From the NCBI RefSeq assembly GCF_036169555.1, contig NZ_CP108032.1, positions 8,308,001 through 8,372,000 on the forward strand: DNA of 64,000 bases, given 5' to 3'. Origin of the DNA: Streptomyces sp. NBC_00306. GTDB taxonomy: Bacteria > Actinomycetota > Actinomycetes > Streptomycetales > Streptomycetaceae. Shown piece by piece: positions 52,226 through 61,538 of the stretch; the first letter of the stretch is position 1, and each line of letters begins with the position of its first letter. The notes beneath the pieces are model-generated. The model was given only the letters and a program-made list of their open reading frames with translations, ran no database searches and was not told the origin of the DNA. The position numbers were made by a program, and so were the translations under genes.

Positions 52226-52833
52226 GCATGCCAGGTGATGAGCTATGCCTGCGAGCTGGGCGGCCTGTGCGCTGACGCCGCGGACGACCAGATCGAGGCC
52301 CTGTCCGCTTACGGTCACCACCTGGGCATCGCCTGCCAGCTCCAGGACGACCTGGAAGACCTCCGGCCCACGGGCGACTGGGTTGACGGCGTGCACGGCA
52401 GTGATATCCGCCGACGGAAGAAGACGCCCATGCTCCTGGCGGCCTTGCGCGCGCAAGGCGCTGACCGTGACCGCCTCGCCGACCTCTACCGCTCTGATAC
52501 GTCCCTCAGCGACAGGCGGATCCGGGAGGCCGCCGAGCTCGTCGAAGCCTGCGGCGGGTCCGGCTGGGCACTGCGGACGATCGAGGAGCATATGGACCTC
52601 GCGTCGCACAGCCTCGACCGCGCGCGGCCCACTCCCCGGGCGGACCGGGAACTGAAAGCCTTTGCCTCCGTGTTCGGCTGCCCCGTCACCGGCCACGACC
52701 GCCTCACCGGATCCGTGCCGGTCTCGGCCTAGAGCTCCCCCTGCCGCGGCGGCACCTCTGGGAGGCAGCAGGCCGCCGGGCGCACCGCCTCCCACAGCCC
52801 GACCATCCTTTAGCCCCGCCAGAGGAAGACGAC

Positions 52834-53814
52834 ATGAGTACTCCCTTTACGGGTTCCACAGGGGCGGCCCCCACGTTCTGGCATCTGTTCCCCGCCCGTT
52901 CCAACCCCCTGGGCCCAGGATCCGACGACCACGCGGCAGCCTGGCTCGACGATCACCGCCTCGTCGACGACGCCCGCGAGAGCACCCGGCTGAAGGCCAC
53001 TCGGGTGGGCAGCGGTGCGGGATTCCTCTTCCCCGATGCCGGCCAGGACCTGCTGGACCTCGCCGCCGACCTGTGTATCTGGCTCAGTGCCTTCGACGAC
53101 CTCCACGTCGAAGCCCCTCAGGCCACGGCCACAACACTGGCCCCGCACATCGCCTCCTTCACCCACGTCCTGGACACCCGCACCAAGCCGCCCGCTTCCC
53201 CCTCCGCGCTCTCCTCCGCGCTGGCCGATCTCACCCGGCGGATGCACGACCTGATGACCCCCGCTCAGGCCGCCCGCGTTACCGCCCGGCTCCACCAGGC
53301 TTTCGCGGCCACGTACTGGCAGAGCACCACTTACGGACGCATCGTCGGCCTCACCGAGTACGCGGCCATGCGCCCGCACACCTTCTTCGGCCACGTCCTT
53401 GCCGCCCTCATCGAGCCCTGCACGGGCCTCGACCTGCCTGACCAAGTCCTCGACCGCGAGCCGGTCCGTCAGCTGATCGATAGCACGGCACGACTGTGGG
53501 GGTGGGTCAATGACGTGTACTCCTTCCCCATGGAGCGGCACGGGCTCGGCGCCCCGCCCCAGACGCTGCCGCTCATCCTGGCCCACCAGCACGGCCTGTC
53601 CCTGCCCGAGGCGTTCGCCGCAGCCTGCCGCCTGTGCGACACGGAGGCGGCCACTGCCCACCGCCTCGTGACCGAGCTGACCGCATCGCCCATCCCTCAG
53701 CTCTCCCACTACGCCTGGGCTATCAGCCATGCCATCGGCGGAACAAGGGTCGTCTACCAGACCAGCGAACGCTGGCGCGCCCACCTCACACCCACCACCC
53801 TGCGAACCCGATAA
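52834..53814 (+). CDS. Class I terpene synthase (cyclase)
   Basis: A 326-residue terpene cyclase, normal length for bacterial class I enzymes. The aspartate-rich motif is 'FDDLHVE' (D88, D89, E93). The metal-binding NSE triad is 'WVNDVYSFPMER' (N226, S230, E234). The C-terminus has 'YAWAISHAIGGTRVVYQTSE'; the Arg before the tyrosine-containing end is a usual diphosphate sensor. It would ionise and cyclise a prenyl diphosphate supplied by the synthase just upstream. ATG 52834 follows gaggaag. The product cannot be predicted. Confidence 0.9.
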   Translation: MSTPFTGSTGAAPTFWHLFPARSNPLGPGSDDHAAAWLDDHRLVDDARESTRLKATRVGSGAGFLFPDAGQDLLDLAADLCIWLSAFDDLHVEAPQATATTLAPHIASFTHVLDTRTKPPASPSALSSALADLTRRMHDLMTPAQAARVTARLHQAFAATYWQSTTYGRIVGLTEYAAMRPHTFFGHVLAALIEPCTGLDLPDQVLDREPVRQLIDSTARLWGWVNDVYSFPMERHGLGAPPQTLPLILAHQHGLSLPEAFAAACRLCDTEAATAHRLVTELTASPIPQLSHYAWAISHAIGGTRVVYQTSERWRAHLTPTTLRTR

Positions 53815-54397
53815 CCTGCCCGCCTCACAGCAGAGCCAGCCCGCACCAGCGCGCCCGCGCACCGGCCCGATCGCGACACCACTACAACACTCACGCCGTC
53901 GCATTCACCCGTCCCCGTCTGGCTGGCCCCCCGAACCGGTGCCACGCTCGTCCCGCCCCACTCGAAGTCCGGAGGACGCACGGTCCGTGTGACGCGACGG
54001 GCCAGGGGTGTATGGGGCGTGGACACAGGCAGAGGGCCCTGCCGAGTCAGGCTCGGGGGCGGGCCGGTTCTGCTGTGAGTCCACAAGCCGGGCACGGCAT
54101 TCCTGGCAGAGCGAATTCCCACAGACTCCGTATCCGCAGCATGTTCGATGACTTCTCTGCACGAACAGCACAGGCCGAAGCGACGCCGACAGGAACCATC
54201 ACCCTCGGTCTCCTAGCGCGACAAGCCCAGCGGTAACCAACGCGGGCCGGACCTGGAATCCCCTGAAAGCCCGGCTTTCTACAGCCGGTCACCTTGAGAG
54301 ACCTTCACGACAGCTCGCGCAGCCGGATCGGTGATGCGGCGTGGGCTGTGGTGATGCGTCTACTTCCGCACTACCGCCAAACGGCTCAGCGGCCCGC
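53815..54397. other. Gap between convergent cyclase and P450 genes
   Basis: About 580 bases; short Cys-rich frames around 53905-54290 are not convincing. No strong terminator was recognised. Confidence 0.4.
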
Positions 54398-55783
54398 CTA
54401 ACGGCACTCACTTTCAGCGAGACGGGCAGGGGGCCGGGCTCGTAGTGTGGCGCGCAGTGTGGTGGAGGGATGGAGCTGTAGGCCGATCGTGGGGACCACT
54501 TTCCCCGGGGCGATGTCTACGTGGAAGCGCATGGCCAGTGTTGCGATCACCAGTGTTGCCTCGACCAGGGCGAACCGGGCGCCGAGGCAGGCGCGGTGGC
54601 CGCCTCCGAACGGGAACCAGGCATGCGGGGGCGCACTGCGTTGGGCGTGCGTGTCCCAGCGTTCGGGGCGGAAGGCTGTGGGGTTGGAAAACCAGCGGGC
54701 GTCTCTGTGCGTCGCCCACGGGCTGCACCAGAGCGTCGTCCCGGCCGGGATCCGGATTGCTCCCAGGGTGGCTCCTTCCCGTGCCACCCTGGGAGGAATG
54801 ATCCACGCGGGCGGGTAGAGACGTAGGGCTACCTTGACGATCTGCTGGGTCCAGGTCAGCTGCTCGTAGTCGGCGTACGTTGGGGGGCGCCCGTCGAGTA
54901 CGCGGTCGAGTTCCGCGGCGAGCTTCCTTCGCGCGTTCGGCGATGCCGAAAGCAGGTACCAGGTCCACGTCAGCGCGGTTGCCGTGGTTTCGTGTCCAGC
55001 GGCCCAGAGCGTCACCGCTTCGTCTCGCACCTCAGCGGCGGTGAGCGGCCGTCCCTCCTCGTCCCGGGCTGCGAGCAGCCTGCCCAGCAGGTCCTCGCCG
55101 CGGTCGCCTGCCTCTCCTGATGCCTGTCGGGCATGGATGAGTCGGTCGACCTCAGTCTCGACGGTCGCGACGGCCTTGAGCAGGCGTCGGCGGGCGGGGG
55201 TACGCACCCAGGGCGGTAGAAAGAGTCCGATGCCCCGCAGCTCGGCGCCGATCTCTCGCCCGGCCACGGACATCGCGTCTCGTAGTGCGTGGGCCTGGTC
55301 GCCGATGTCGTTGCCGAAGAGGTTGCGGACCACGATCCGCTGGGAGAGCTGATCCATCTCTCGCAGCACATCGATTTGCGTGCCTTCGTGCCAGCGGTCG
55401 GCAAGTGCCACGGCGCAGTCGACCATCGTCGTGGCGTAGCGGCGTACCTGAGAGGGGCGGACGGAAGGCTGGACCAGGGATCGCTTGCGGCGCCAGCCAG
55501 CGCCCTGGCTGCGCATGATGCCCTTGCCGACCAGTTGTTTGAACGCCCAGCCGGCATCGAGATTCTCGAAGTGTCCTTCGTTGCTTCCCAGGAGCTCGGC
55601 GATGTGCTCAGGGTGGGTGAGGGACATGACCTTCATCGGGCCGAGCGACCAGGTCACGACGTCCCCGAACTCGTCGCGCAGACGTTCTAGGAATGCCAGC
55701 GGGTCGCGGCTGAAAGCTGGGAGGTTTCCGAGCAGCGGCAGTTGGCGTGGGCCGGCAACGGGGACGAAGGGGACAGGGGGCAC
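54398..55783 (-). CDS. Cytochrome P450 with an altered ExxR motif
   Basis: A 461-residue P450. The I-helix is 'LWAAGHETTATALTWTWYLL' with the acid-alcohol pair E-T. The heme loop is 'FPFGGGHRACLG' with Cys399 as iron ligand. 'FRPERW' is the usual PERF-like motif. The K-helix should read ExxR but reads 'IVKVALRLYPPAW': Val318 stands where Glu is nearly universal, with Arg321 kept; a single A-to-T change (GAA to GTA, 54830-54832 on the plus strand as tac) explains it. The salt bridge that holds the heme core would be lost, so the enzyme is probably impaired. The N-terminus has no membrane anchor. It would oxidise the terpene. Confidence 0.92.
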   Translation of the reverse strand: MPPVPFVPVAGPRQLPLLGNLPAFSRDPLAFLERLRDEFGDVVTWSLGPMKVMSLTHPEHIAELLGSNEGHFENLDAGWAFKQLVGKGIMRSQGAGWRRKRSLVQPSVRPSQVRRYATTMVDCAVALADRWHEGTQIDVLREMDQLSQRIVVRNLFGNDIGDQAHALRDAMSVAGREIGAELRGIGLFLPPWVRTPARRRLLKAVATVETEVDRLIHARQASGEAGDRGEDLLGRLLAARDEEGRPLTAAEVRDEAVTLWAAGHETTATALTWTWYLLSASPNARRKLAAELDRVLDGRPPTYADYEQLTWTQQIVKVALRLYPPAWIIPPRVAREGATLGAIRIPAGTTLWCSPWATHRDARWFSNPTAFRPERWDTHAQRSAPPHAWFPFGGGHRACLGARFALVEATLVIATLAMRFHVDIAPGKVVPTIGLQLHPSTTLRATLRARPPARLAESECR

Positions 55784-56143
55784 TCCTCGTGAACGAGCAG
55801 CGTCGTGAACGGTTGCGCGCGGAAGGGAGCAGTGCCGTAGCTCTCACCCGGGTGAAAGCTCGGCCAGTAGTGGCGCGCTCAGTCCGCCGACCGGCCAGGC
55901 GTGCCCCCCGCAAGGGCCTCGGTGCAGTCCGGGGTTGAAGTCGTCTGGACGTTGATGCCGATCTCAAATTTCCCCGGTGCTGCTGTTCGTGCCCCAAGCG
56001 GTTGCCGTGGTCAACGAGTGCCGGAGTCACCCGCGAGCACATCGACGTCTCTTCCCCGCATCGGTCTGTCTCCACAGTCGTTGATCTTGCTGCGGCAAGG
56101 CTCGCGCCGCCCATGTGTCGATCAAGAGAGAGCGAGATCCTCG
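55784..56143. other. Gap between divergent genes
   Basis: About 360 bases upstream of both the P450 and the secreted-protein gene. It should hold both promoters; no operator was recognised. Confidence 0.4.
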
Positions 56144-56620
56144 ATGTCCGTTGCCCTGCCTTCGAAGCCCCACCGCACCCGGCTGAGGGCCCTGGCCAGT
56201 ACCGTCGCCACCCTCGGCGCCGTTGTTCTTCCGCTGGCCGCGACCACCCCGGCCCACGCCTCCACCGAGAACGTCTTCGTCCGGTACACGCAGCATGACG
56301 CCTTCGAGAACCTGATCTACGAGGTCGTGTTCACAGGCAAGGTCTCCTCCAACGGCCCCACGAGTTACACCCTGACCGGCACTCTCGACGCGTGGTGCAA
56401 CGACGGCCCGATCTTCACTGAGTACGCGGGGGTCGCCTACAGCCCTGCGTCCGCGTCCCACACGTGGAAGACGTACAAGTGCTCTGACCTGGCGCAGGAG
56501 ATCAACGTCACCGGAAGCCGGAAGGCCGGTGAGGCGATCGACATCAAGGTAGGCGGCACCAGCGGCACCGCCAACACCTGGAACACCACCAGCAACAGCA
56601 CTTACAACATCGGCAGCTGA
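56144..56620 (+). CDS. Small secreted protein
   Basis: A 158-residue exported protein. The signal peptide ends near 'TTPAHA' (about residue 38), and the mature part (about 120 residues) is beta-rich, Thr/Ser/Asn-rich, with two cysteines ('DAWCNDGPI' and 'YKCSDLAQE') that could form a disulphide. No family was recognised. ATG 56144 follows agagcgagatcctcg; the longer open frame upstream is not signal-like. A terminator follows the stop. Confidence 0.75.
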   Translation: MSVALPSKPHRTRLRALASTVATLGAVVLPLAATTPAHASTENVFVRYTQHDAFENLIYEVVFTGKVSSNGPTSYTLTGTLDAWCNDGPIFTEYAGVAYSPASASHTWKTYKCSDLAQEINVTGSRKAGEAIDIKVGGTSGTANTWNTTSNSTYNIGS

Positions 56621-56631
56621 CCTGCCGTGTC

Positions 56632-56671
56632 GAAGCCCCCGTCCCGGGCAATCGGACCCGGCGGGGGCTTC
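56632..56671 (+). terminator. Terminator after the secreted-protein gene
   Basis: gaagccccc (56632-56640) pairs with gggggcttc (56663-56671), with further inner pairing, 12 bases after the stop. Confidence 0.75.
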
Positions 56672-56941
56672 GCCAGATCTCCTCGCCGAATTCAATGTGA
56701 GATCTCCTCGCCCCCACTTGCTCTCAACGATCCACGGTCAGGCTTGTCACCGACCTTTCAGACACGGCCTAACGCTCTGGCGAGTGCGGCACGTCCGTCG
56801 TTTTGTACGGGAGCTCTCCCGGCGTCCCCTGGTGTAGGTAGCGGCCGAGTGCCATCAGGGAAAGACCTGACGGTAGAGGTGGTATCTCGGCTGGGCAATT
56901 ATCTGCTGGCGGTGCCTCAAAAGCAGTGCTGGTCTGAGCCC

Positions 56942-57430
56942 TTAGCCCGAACTGGCGACCAGCGCCTCGCCGAGCGGGGTGCGCCGGTAGAGCACCGACC
57001 GTCCGGACCGGGCGCGGACGAGCAGCCCCGCGCTTCGCAGGATGGCGAGGTGGTCTCCAACCGCGCCGGGTGCCATGGCGAGGCTTCGGGCGAGGTGGCT
57101 GGTACTGGCCGGGGCGTCCAGCGCCAATAGCAGCCGGGCTCGGGCTCGGCCGACCAGAGCGGTCAGCGTGTCCGGTTGGGGGACGGTCGCCTGTTCGCCC
57201 CACAGGGCGGCGGTGCCGCGGGCGGGATAGACCAGGGTCCTGGGCCAGGGTCTTCGGTGGGCGGCGATATTCCCGACGAAGACCGAAGGGATCAGCAGTA
57301 GCCCGTCGCCGGCGAGGCGGATGTTTCCGACTGGGGGGAAGAAGCCGATCTCGATACCGCCGGGGCGCCAGTCGATGCTCGGGTGCAGGCTCTCGATGGT
57401 CGTGGTCCATCGGCGGACGCTGTCTGGCAC
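56942..57430 (-). CDS. ArsR-like winged-helix regulator, probably 5'-truncated
   Basis: The C-terminus 'TSHLARSLAMAPGAVGDHLA' and 'ILRSAGLLVRARSGRSVLYR' is an ArsR-type helix-turn-helix and wing. Before it, 'GGIEIGFFPPVGNIRLAGDG' and 'LLLIPSVFVGN' match the central part of the long (about 330 residue) ArsR-like regulators of Streptomyces. Residues further upstream are not family-like, so the N-terminal third is missing or divergent; GTG 57430 is only a guess. It may be a decaying gene. Confidence 0.55.
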   Translation of the reverse strand: MPDSVRRWTTTIESLHPSIDWRPGGIEIGFFPPVGNIRLAGDGLLLIPSVFVGNIAAHRRPWPRTLVYPARGTAALWGEQATVPQPDTLTALVGRARARLLLALDAPASTSHLARSLAMAPGAVGDHLAILRSAGLLVRARSGRSVLYRRTPLGEALVASSG

Positions 57431-57745
57431 GGCAGGGCGAGACCGAAGGGTCCTGCACCGTGCCTGGTCGAAGACACGTACTCTCCTTTGGTGGGGGAAG
57501 GTGGCCCACGGATTCCTGGACTTCCTGCGGCTTCCCGGCGCGGATCTCCGGGGCGGCGACGGCGTTTCGGGTTCAGGACGTTCGTTGTCTACGAGCCACT
57601 TCTGCACGGCAGTGGCGCTGTCTGAGTCGTGGGGTCGCCAGCGGGCCCGCTGTTGGTTGCTTGGTTTCACTGGAACGGGTCTTGTATTCACGATCCGTGA
57701 TCTTGGACTCTCGTACACTCTGGCTTCCGCGTCGAGGAGGATTCC

Positions 57746-58723
57746 GTGCCGTCTGAACCCGACATTCTGGCGCCGCCCAAGCGGGTGGCGGAACGTCTCG
57801 CACGGTGGGAGGCGGCGCTTGACGAGTCGGTCAAGCCGAAGAAGGCTGGATCGAATCTGCGTATTGCGACGTGGAATCTGCGGGCCTTCTCCGGCTTGAC
57901 CAAGGCGTGGACCACGCCGGAAGGGGCTTCACCGAAGCGGAACTTCACCGATGTGCGGGTCATTGCCTCGGTGGTGAGCCGGTTCGACGTGGTGGCGGTG
58001 CAGGAGGTGCGTGGCGATCTTCGGGCGCTGCGCTACTTGCTCAAGGCGTTGGGGGAGGACTGGGCGTTTGTCCTGACCGATGTGACCGAGGGGAGGGCGG
58101 GCAATAACGAGCGCCTTGCGTTCCTGTTCGATACGCGGCGGGTCAAGCTGTCGGGTCTGGCGTGCGAGCTGGTCGTCCCGCTGGAGCAGGAGGCGGGTGT
58201 TGCCGCGGGTGACCTGGACCGGCAGTTCGCCCGCACGCCGTATGCGGTCAGCTTCCTGTCCCAGGGGCAGACCTTCACTCTGGTCACGTTGCACGTCCTG
58301 TTCGGTGAGAAGGCCGCTGACCGGGTGCCGGAGCTGCGGGCGATCGCCGAGTGGCTGGCCGGCTGGGCGGAGCGGGAGTTCGGTTGGGACCACAACCTGA
58401 TCGCGCTGGGGGACTTCAACATCGACCGGGCGGGCGACCCGTTGTTCGAGGCGTTCACCTCTACCGGGCTGGTGCCCGCTCCGGAGTTGGAGGGGCTGCC
58501 GCGGACCATCTTCGACGACCCCGGTGCCGAGCACTTCTACGACCAGATTGCCTGGTTCACCCACGGCCAGGAGCGCCGGCCGGTGTTGACGCTGGACGCG
58601 GTCGGCGGCGGTCATGTCGACTTCGTCCCGGAGCTGCGGGGGACCGGCACGCTCAACGACCTGTCGTGGCACGTCTCCGACCACTACCCCCTCTGGGTCG
58701 AGTTCGCTATCCCCCAGGACTGA
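57746..58723 (+). CDS. Endonuclease/exonuclease/phosphatase family protein
   Basis: A 325-residue protein with the EEP (DNase I-like) fold. Motifs in order are 'RIATWNLRAFS' (Asn), 'VVAVQEVRGD' (catalytic metal Glu), 'FTLVTLHVLFG', 'LIALGDFNIDRAGDP' (GDFN) and 'LSWHVSDHYPLWVEF' (SDH). All active-site residues are present. There is no signal peptide, so it is probably cytoplasmic. The substrate (DNA, RNA or a phosphodiester) is unknown. The start is GTG 57746 after gaggaggattcc. Confidence 0.88.
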   Translation: MPSEPDILAPPKRVAERLARWEAALDESVKPKKAGSNLRIATWNLRAFSGLTKAWTTPEGASPKRNFTDVRVIASVVSRFDVVAVQEVRGDLRALRYLLKALGEDWAFVLTDVTEGRAGNNERLAFLFDTRRVKLSGLACELVVPLEQEAGVAAGDLDRQFARTPYAVSFLSQGQTFTLVTLHVLFGEKAADRVPELRAIAEWLAGWAEREFGWDHNLIALGDFNIDRAGDPLFEAFTSTGLVPAPELEGLPRTIFDDPGAEHFYDQIAWFTHGQERRPVLTLDAVGGGHVDFVPELRGTGTLNDLSWHVSDHYPLWVEFAIPQD

Positions 58724-59338
58724 GCAAAGCGCCGCCTGTTCCATGCGCCGGGTGCAGGCGTAACCGCCCAGCGGATCATCCGACGGCGCCGGTGTTGCCA
58801 TCACCTCGTTCCCCTGAATAGGGAGTGCGCCGTTGGCCGAGCAGATAGAGAGCACGGGATCGCGTCCGCACCCAGAGGAAGTGCCCTGCCGGTAGGCGTC
58901 GGCGAAGTCTCGACGGCGGGGAGCAGCACGCAACCGGTCGGAGGGCGCTGCGGGTTGCGCCTGGGCCCCTGGAGAGGCGTCTGCCATGTTGTCGAATACC
59001 GTCGCTGCGACCCGGGGAGTCCGATCCACATGGCGATCACGTCGCTGGACGCGACAGGCAAGGGACAAGCCCGCTGGACCAGGCCCTGAACGCCCTCGAC
59101 ATCGTCTTCGACGGCCGCATCTCCGCGGTCCGCCACTAACCTCAACAGCCCGAGTTGCAAAGTTCATTGGACGGACCCGGTCATGGGCAGCGTCCACCTC
59201 TCTCAGGGCGGTGGATCTTGCTAGACAGGCCACAGCCTGGGACAACCCCGAAACGGGGGCCACCACACGGTCCCTGCTGCAGAGTAGGCGTGGCTGTCTC
59301 CAAGGCTGGGCATTATGCACAGCGACGAGGGGGGTGCC
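58724..59338. other. Gap with no supportable gene
   Basis: About 615 bases. A short stretch near 59077-59139 ('LDQALNALDIVFDGRISAVR', then stop) looks like the tail of some protein, but the family could not be set. Overlapping minus-strand frames are shadows. Confidence 0.35.
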
Positions 59339-59803
59339 GTGAGCGGGAGCACAAGCGAGCACGAGACGACTGTTGAGATCATCGGCCTTCGGATGAAGGA
59401 GTATGAATCCTTGCGGTCGGAGGTGGTCCAGAGGGTTGGGGCCCGACAACAACTGGCCGGATACGCCGGTGCGGCCACCGCCATCGCAGCAACGCTCGGC
59501 AGCGGCCTCGGGGTCTGGCGCATCGTTTTGGTCGGGCTCGTGCTCCTAGTCGCCTACCTCTACCTGCGGGACAGCAACGACGGCATCCAGAGGCTGGGGA
59601 AACACCTGCGGCTTATCGAGAACGACGTGAACGACTTGGCTCGCAGCGTGTACGGGCGGGAGATCCTCTCCTGGGAGTCCAGCAGGCAGACCGAGCGGAA
59701 CGGCGAGAAGAGGTTCTGGAGGGCCTTCGGGCGTTTCGGCGGCTGGCACCGCGATGAACCGCACGCGAGGGTACCTGAACCACGCGGAGAATCCGAAGAG
59801 TAG
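59339..59803 (+). CDS. Membrane protein with coiled-coil flanks, unknown
   Basis: About 154 residues. An acidic N-terminal helix ('TTVEIIGLRMKEYESLRSEV') is followed by two membrane helices (about 40-75, 'AAATLGSGLGVWRIVLVGLV') and a charged C-terminal helix with 'LRLIENDVNDLARSVYGREI'. The layout, a short two-helix hairpin with cytoplasmic ends, resembles small effector or sensor membrane proteins, but no family is recognised. GTG 59339 follows a gaggggg site; ATG 59315 is in frame. Confidence 0.65.
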   Translation: MSGSTSEHETTVEIIGLRMKEYESLRSEVVQRVGARQQLAGYAGAATAIAATLGSGLGVWRIVLVGLVLLVAYLYLRDSNDGIQRLGKHLRLIENDVNDLARSVYGREILSWESSRQTERNGEKRFWRAFGRFGGWHRDEPHARVPEPRGESEE

Positions 59804-59903
59804 AACGACCCTTGAACTGCGCCTCGAAGCCACACGTTGTGTGTCCGCCGCCGCTCACAACAGCGGCCCCATCTGCTTCGCGGCCGTGCCTATCATGCTG
59901 TTC

Positions 59904-60773
59904 ATGAGCCAGTTGCTGAGCCTAGAAATCCCGGAGCACGCGCGCCCGGTGCGTCTTGAAACGGAGCGGGGCGTCTTCGCCGCCCTGGACGTCCCACCTC
60001 CTGGGCACGCCCCCGTGCGGGGGACGGCCCTGCTCGTACCTGGCTTCATGGGCAGCAAAGAGGACTTCCTCCCCATGCTGCCCGCCCTGAGCGCCGACGG
60101 CGTACGTGTACTGGCCCTGGACTGCCGAGGTCAGTGCGAGACCGGCGACGCCTCGCCGACACCCTCGTACTCCCAGGACGACCTGGCCAGCGATCTGGTA
60201 GCCGTTACCCGTTCCCTGGGCGCCGGCCCGGTGCATCTGCTGGGTCATTCGTACGGGGGAAGTCTCGTCCGCGCGGCGGTCATTGCGACTCAGGGGGAGC
60301 CCTCTCTCTGGGCGTCGGTCACTCTGATGAACTTCGGTCCAGGCGCAGTCTCTTCTTGGCAGCGGGAACGCCTGCACCTGCTGCTCTCCGTCGTGGAATC
60401 GATGTCCCTGGCCGAGATCTGGCCGTTCGTGCGAAGCAAGGACGAGTCCGTGCCCGAGGACGTCGAACGCTTCCTGGAGCGTCGGTGGATGAGCAACAGC
60501 CCGAGCCAGTTGGCGGCCGTCGCGCAGCACATGCTGGACGAGACGGACACTACGGCTGACCTGGCCCGAATGACCGTTCCCGTGTCGGTGATCTCTGGCA
60601 CTCCCGACGAGACGTGGGACCCTGACGGAGTGGAGCGGATGGCCAGTCAACTGGGAGCCAGGTTCGTCCGGATCGAGGGCGGCGGTCATTCCCCCAATGT
60701 GCACAAACCCGCTGAAGTGGCTTCCGCCCTACTCGATTTCTGGCTCACCCGGCACGGCGCGGCAGTCGCCTGA
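59904..60773 (+). CDS. Alpha/beta hydrolase
   Basis: A 289-residue hydrolase. The oxyanion-side strand is 'ALLVPGFMGSKEDFLPMLPA', the nucleophile elbow is 'HLLGHSYGGSL' (catalytic Ser in G-H-S-Y-G), the acid is likely the Asp in 'SVISGTPDETWDPDG', and the His is in 'IEGGGHSPNVHKPAE'. There is no signal peptide. Substrate unknown; possibly an ester or epoxide. ATG 59904 gives MSQLLSLEIPEH; 59895 is possible. Confidence 0.88.
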   Translation: MSQLLSLEIPEHARPVRLETERGVFAALDVPPPGHAPVRGTALLVPGFMGSKEDFLPMLPALSADGVRVLALDCRGQCETGDASPTPSYSQDDLASDLVAVTRSLGAGPVHLLGHSYGGSLVRAAVIATQGEPSLWASVTLMNFGPGAVSSWQRERLHLLLSVVESMSLAEIWPFVRSKDESVPEDVERFLERRWMSNSPSQLAAVAQHMLDETDTTADLARMTVPVSVISGTPDETWDPDGVERMASQLGARFVRIEGGGHSPNVHKPAEVASALLDFWLTRHGAAVA

Positions 60774-60876
60774 CATCGAGTGGTGACGGTTCCGAGCCCG
60801 TATTAACCGGCACCCCCACCGCTGGGGCGGACGTCGTCGCTCGCGGTGGGAGTCCGGCCTTCGCGGCAACGACCCG

Positions 60877-61538
60877 ATGACTAAGTTCAGAGAAGGCGTC
60901 ATCAACCAGGGCCCATTTTACCTGGCGTGGTTGATGGACCACCGTGCCGACTTCGAGCACCTGGTCCGCGACCGGCTCGGGGTGACGGCCGCGTCCCAGG
61001 CCCCGTGGAGCGGACTGCGCCTGATCTGCATCGCCGGCGATTTCACGCGCTACGACGTGCACGCCGTGTGCGAGCACTGGACGTCGATCGACCTGGTCTG
61101 CTACCGACTCTTCGGCGGCGACCTCCTCGGGCTTGAGACCGTGGCGTCCGTGAGCGGCGGCATACAGGTGGTTCGCCACGCCGCCAGGCAGTTGCTCGGG
61201 CAGCAACTGACGTCCAGGGCGCGGGGATGATGGAACTGACGGGCGCAGTCGACGAGGCACTGCTCGGGCCCAGGGACGGCGTGAACCGTGTCGAGCGCAA
61301 GCAGTGCCGGGCGTACCAGCGGCTGCGGAACTTCGCCTGCCTATGTCCGCCGCAGCGGAGCAAGCTGTTGGTCTACCTGAAGGTCGACCCGAACAACGTC
61401 GACCTCGTTCCGGGGTTCACCCGGGACGTGTCGGGTCTCGGTCACCACGGGAGGGGTGACCTGGAGGTTCAGCTCCGTACGCCGAGGGACGTGGAGAGAG
61501 CGCAGGATCTGTCCCCGGCGAGCCACGTGGCGGCGTGA
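60877..61538 (+). pseudogene. Broken nuclease-like DUF5655 gene
   Basis: Two pieces in different frames align to one protein type. Piece one (60877-61230) has 'NQGPFYLAWLMDHRADFEHL' and 'SGLRLICIAGDFTRYDVHAV', from the middle of a PD-(D/E)xK-like nuclease. Piece two (61227-61538) has 'RLRNFACLCPPQRSKLLVYL', 'DLVPGFTRDVSGLGHHGRGD' and 'LEVQLRTPRDVERAQDL', the DUF5655 domain. The N-terminus with the catalytic core is missing and a frameshift separates the pieces, so the gene is dead. Confidence 0.6.

Larger units (their letters stand above)
50796..52732 (+). pseudogene. Trans-polyprenyl diphosphate synthase, split by an IS5-type element
   Basis: Two exact halves of one enzyme flank the insertion. 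Part one (50796-51366) has the first aspartate motif 'LIHDDIMDRDSHRRGRPT' (D101, D102, D105) and ends '...AVVEAK'. Part two (52221-52732) resumes with 'ACQVMSYACELGGL' and has the second motif 'ACQLQDDLEDL'. Removing the insertion and one copy of CTAAG restores a continuous frame of about 360 residues, a normal length. It would make a GPP/FPP/GGPP-type diphosphate for the cyclase downstream. ATG 50796 follows a GGGAGG site. There is no other lesion, so the break is recent. Confidence 0.9.

Noticed and set aside
57929-59452. 507-residue minus-strand frame
   Set aside because: It is largely antisense to the EEP-fold gene, which shows all active-site motifs.
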